From CAWUJK01 sp964586815 (GTDB taxonomy: Bacteria > Patescibacteriota > Gracilibacteria > BD1-5 > UBA6164), in contig CAZPIB010000037.1 in assembly GCA_964586815.1 (NCBI GenBank), positions 1-8,446 on the forward strand: 8,446 nt of DNA, in the 5' to 3' direction. The notes below the pieces were generated by a model. It was not told the DNA's origin. It was given only the letters and a program-made list of their open reading frames with translations, and did no database searches. This document shows positions 7,721 through 8,446 of this stretch, one piece after another. How positions within the stretch are numbered: the first letter of the stretch is position 1; each line of letters begins with the position of its first letter. A program made the position numbers and the translations under genes.

Positions 7721-8446
7721 ATGGCTATTTATAAAAAACTTTATCCAGAATACAAAGAATCAGTAAATCAAGAGATTTTAGATAAGTATTCAGAAGAAAT
7801 TTCTGAGGATTTAAGGAAATATTTAGAGAATTTTCTGAAAAAAAATAATTCTCTAAATCAAATAAAAAAAAATCAAATAAAAAATTGAAATCAAATTTAT
7901 AAATTTTTTTGATGAATTTTTTGTAATAAAAAATTAGAAAAAATAAACTGAGAATATTTTAAATTTTCAAGAAAAGTTTTAAAAGAAGAAAAAGACAAAA
8001 TTTTAGATAATACTGAAAATAAAGTAGAAATAAATAATAAAGAAATTTTAAATGATACACAAGTACAAATATTTTTAAACAAACTGAAAAGCAATACATA
8101 TAATTTAGATGACTGATTAGAAAAAAAAATACTTATTTTTCCAGAAAGGGTAAGGGTGAAAATAGCTAAAATTGCTGCTGAAAATAATTGATGGAAAACT
8201 TCTGCATTTATTAAAAATTATGAAATAAAAGATGAAAATGCAAGAATTGAAATAGCTAAAATTGCTGCTGAAAATAATTGATGGAAAACTTCTGCATTTA
8301 TTAAAAATTATGAAATAAAAGATGAAAATGCAAGAATTGAAATAGCTAAAATTGCTGCTGAAAATAATTGATGGAAAACTTCTGCATTTATTAAAAATTA
8401 TGAAATAAAAGATGAAAATGCAAGAATTGAAATAGCTAAAATTGCT
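7721..8446 (+). CDS. Protein with perfect 30-residue tandem repeats (3' end outside window)
   Basis: The open frame begins at ATG 7721 (MAIYKKLYPEYKESVNQEIL) and runs past the right edge with 242 residues visible. Every glycine seen is TGA; I found no GGN Gly codon in this frame. Residues 1-147 are Lys/Glu/Asn-rich and probably helical, with one short hydrophobic run (IYKFFGGIFC) too weak to call a membrane segment. From residue 148 the protein consists of 30-residue units starting IAKIAAENNGWKTSAF and ending KDENARIE. The preceding FPERVRVK looks like the decayed end of an earlier unit. The unit reads as two short helices, resembling an alpha-solenoid, though it is shorter than a TPR (34) or typical HEAT repeat. 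A protein-binding scaffold is plausible but unproven. There is no signal peptide. The start is supported by position and by the same T-rich leader (CTTATTTTTT) seen at other starts here. Confidence 0.85.
8162..8446 (+). repeat. Perfect 90-bp tandem repeats (three full copies plus 15 bp)
   Basis: Units at 8162-8251, 8252-8341 and 8342-8431 appear identical at every base, and 8432-8446 begins a fourth. The 90-bp length keeps the reading frame. Identity including third codon positions indicates very recent duplication, gene-conversion-like homogenisation, or an assembly loop at the contig end. Confidence 0.97.

Noticed and set aside
7897..8094. A minus-strand hydrophobic small protein
   Set aside because: It is the antisense shadow of the Lys-rich N-terminal part of the repeat protein; its hydrophobicity is a by-product of AAA/GAA codons on the plus strand.
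8162..8446. A CRISPR array
   Set aside because: The repeats are contiguous 90-bp units with no spacers, stay in frame with the upstream coding region and encode a coherent peptide.
1..8446. Mycoplasma-type code with TGA as Trp
   Set aside because: TGA positions align with conserved glycines, not tryptophans, and TGG already encodes the conserved Trp residues such as in LQWAW.

Overview
This is a very AT-rich bacterial fragment in which TGA must be read as glycine (genetic code 25). That points to the candidate phyla Gracilibacteria (BD1-5/GN02) or Absconditabacteria (SR1), which are small-genome, probably host-associated or predatory members of the Patescibacteria/CPR. The evidence is direct. 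With TGA as a stop, almost every gene breaks into short pieces. With TGA as Gly, six long frames open on the + strand, and the TGA codons fall on obligatory glycines of known motifs: the first Gly of a GxGxxG FAD-binding loop, the GHSMGG nucleophile elbow of an alpha/beta hydrolase, and the TGGFNLQWAW signature of a flavoprotein. Real stops are TAA or TAG. I cannot separate the two phyla from this window.

Layout, all on the + strand. (1) 1-691: the 3' part of a probable surface protein, entering the window inside a perfect 15-bp tandem repeat that encodes Thr-Ala-Thr-Gly-Ser. (2) 694-1857: a BaiN/YhiN (HI0933-like) flavoprotein. (3) 1859-3700: a 613-residue protein with an HExxH zinc-peptidase site, ended by three consecutive TAA codons and then a weak hairpin terminator. 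These three genes are separated by only 2 and 1 bp and probably form one operon. (4) 3795-6836: a 1013-residue secreted protein with a signal peptide, seven LVIVD-type beta-propeller blades, a concanavalin A/LamG-like lectin domain and C-terminal beta-sandwich regions. (5) 6851-6928: an unusual nested inverted repeat just ahead of the next gene. (6) 6943-7557: an RBBP9/YdeN-type serine hydrolase. (7) 7721 to the window end: the start of a protein made of perfect 90-bp (30-residue) tandem repeats, cut off inside the fourth copy.

Two of the six genes are likely exported or surface proteins, and two carry DNA-identical tandem repeats. This fits an episymbiont or predator with variable surface structures, though that role is inferred. 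Both ends of the window lie inside tandem repeats, so this is probably a whole contig that broke at unresolved repeats. No gene start has a recognisable Shine-Dalgarno sequence. No tRNA, rRNA, CRISPR array or transposase was seen. No gap between genes exceeds 165 bp.
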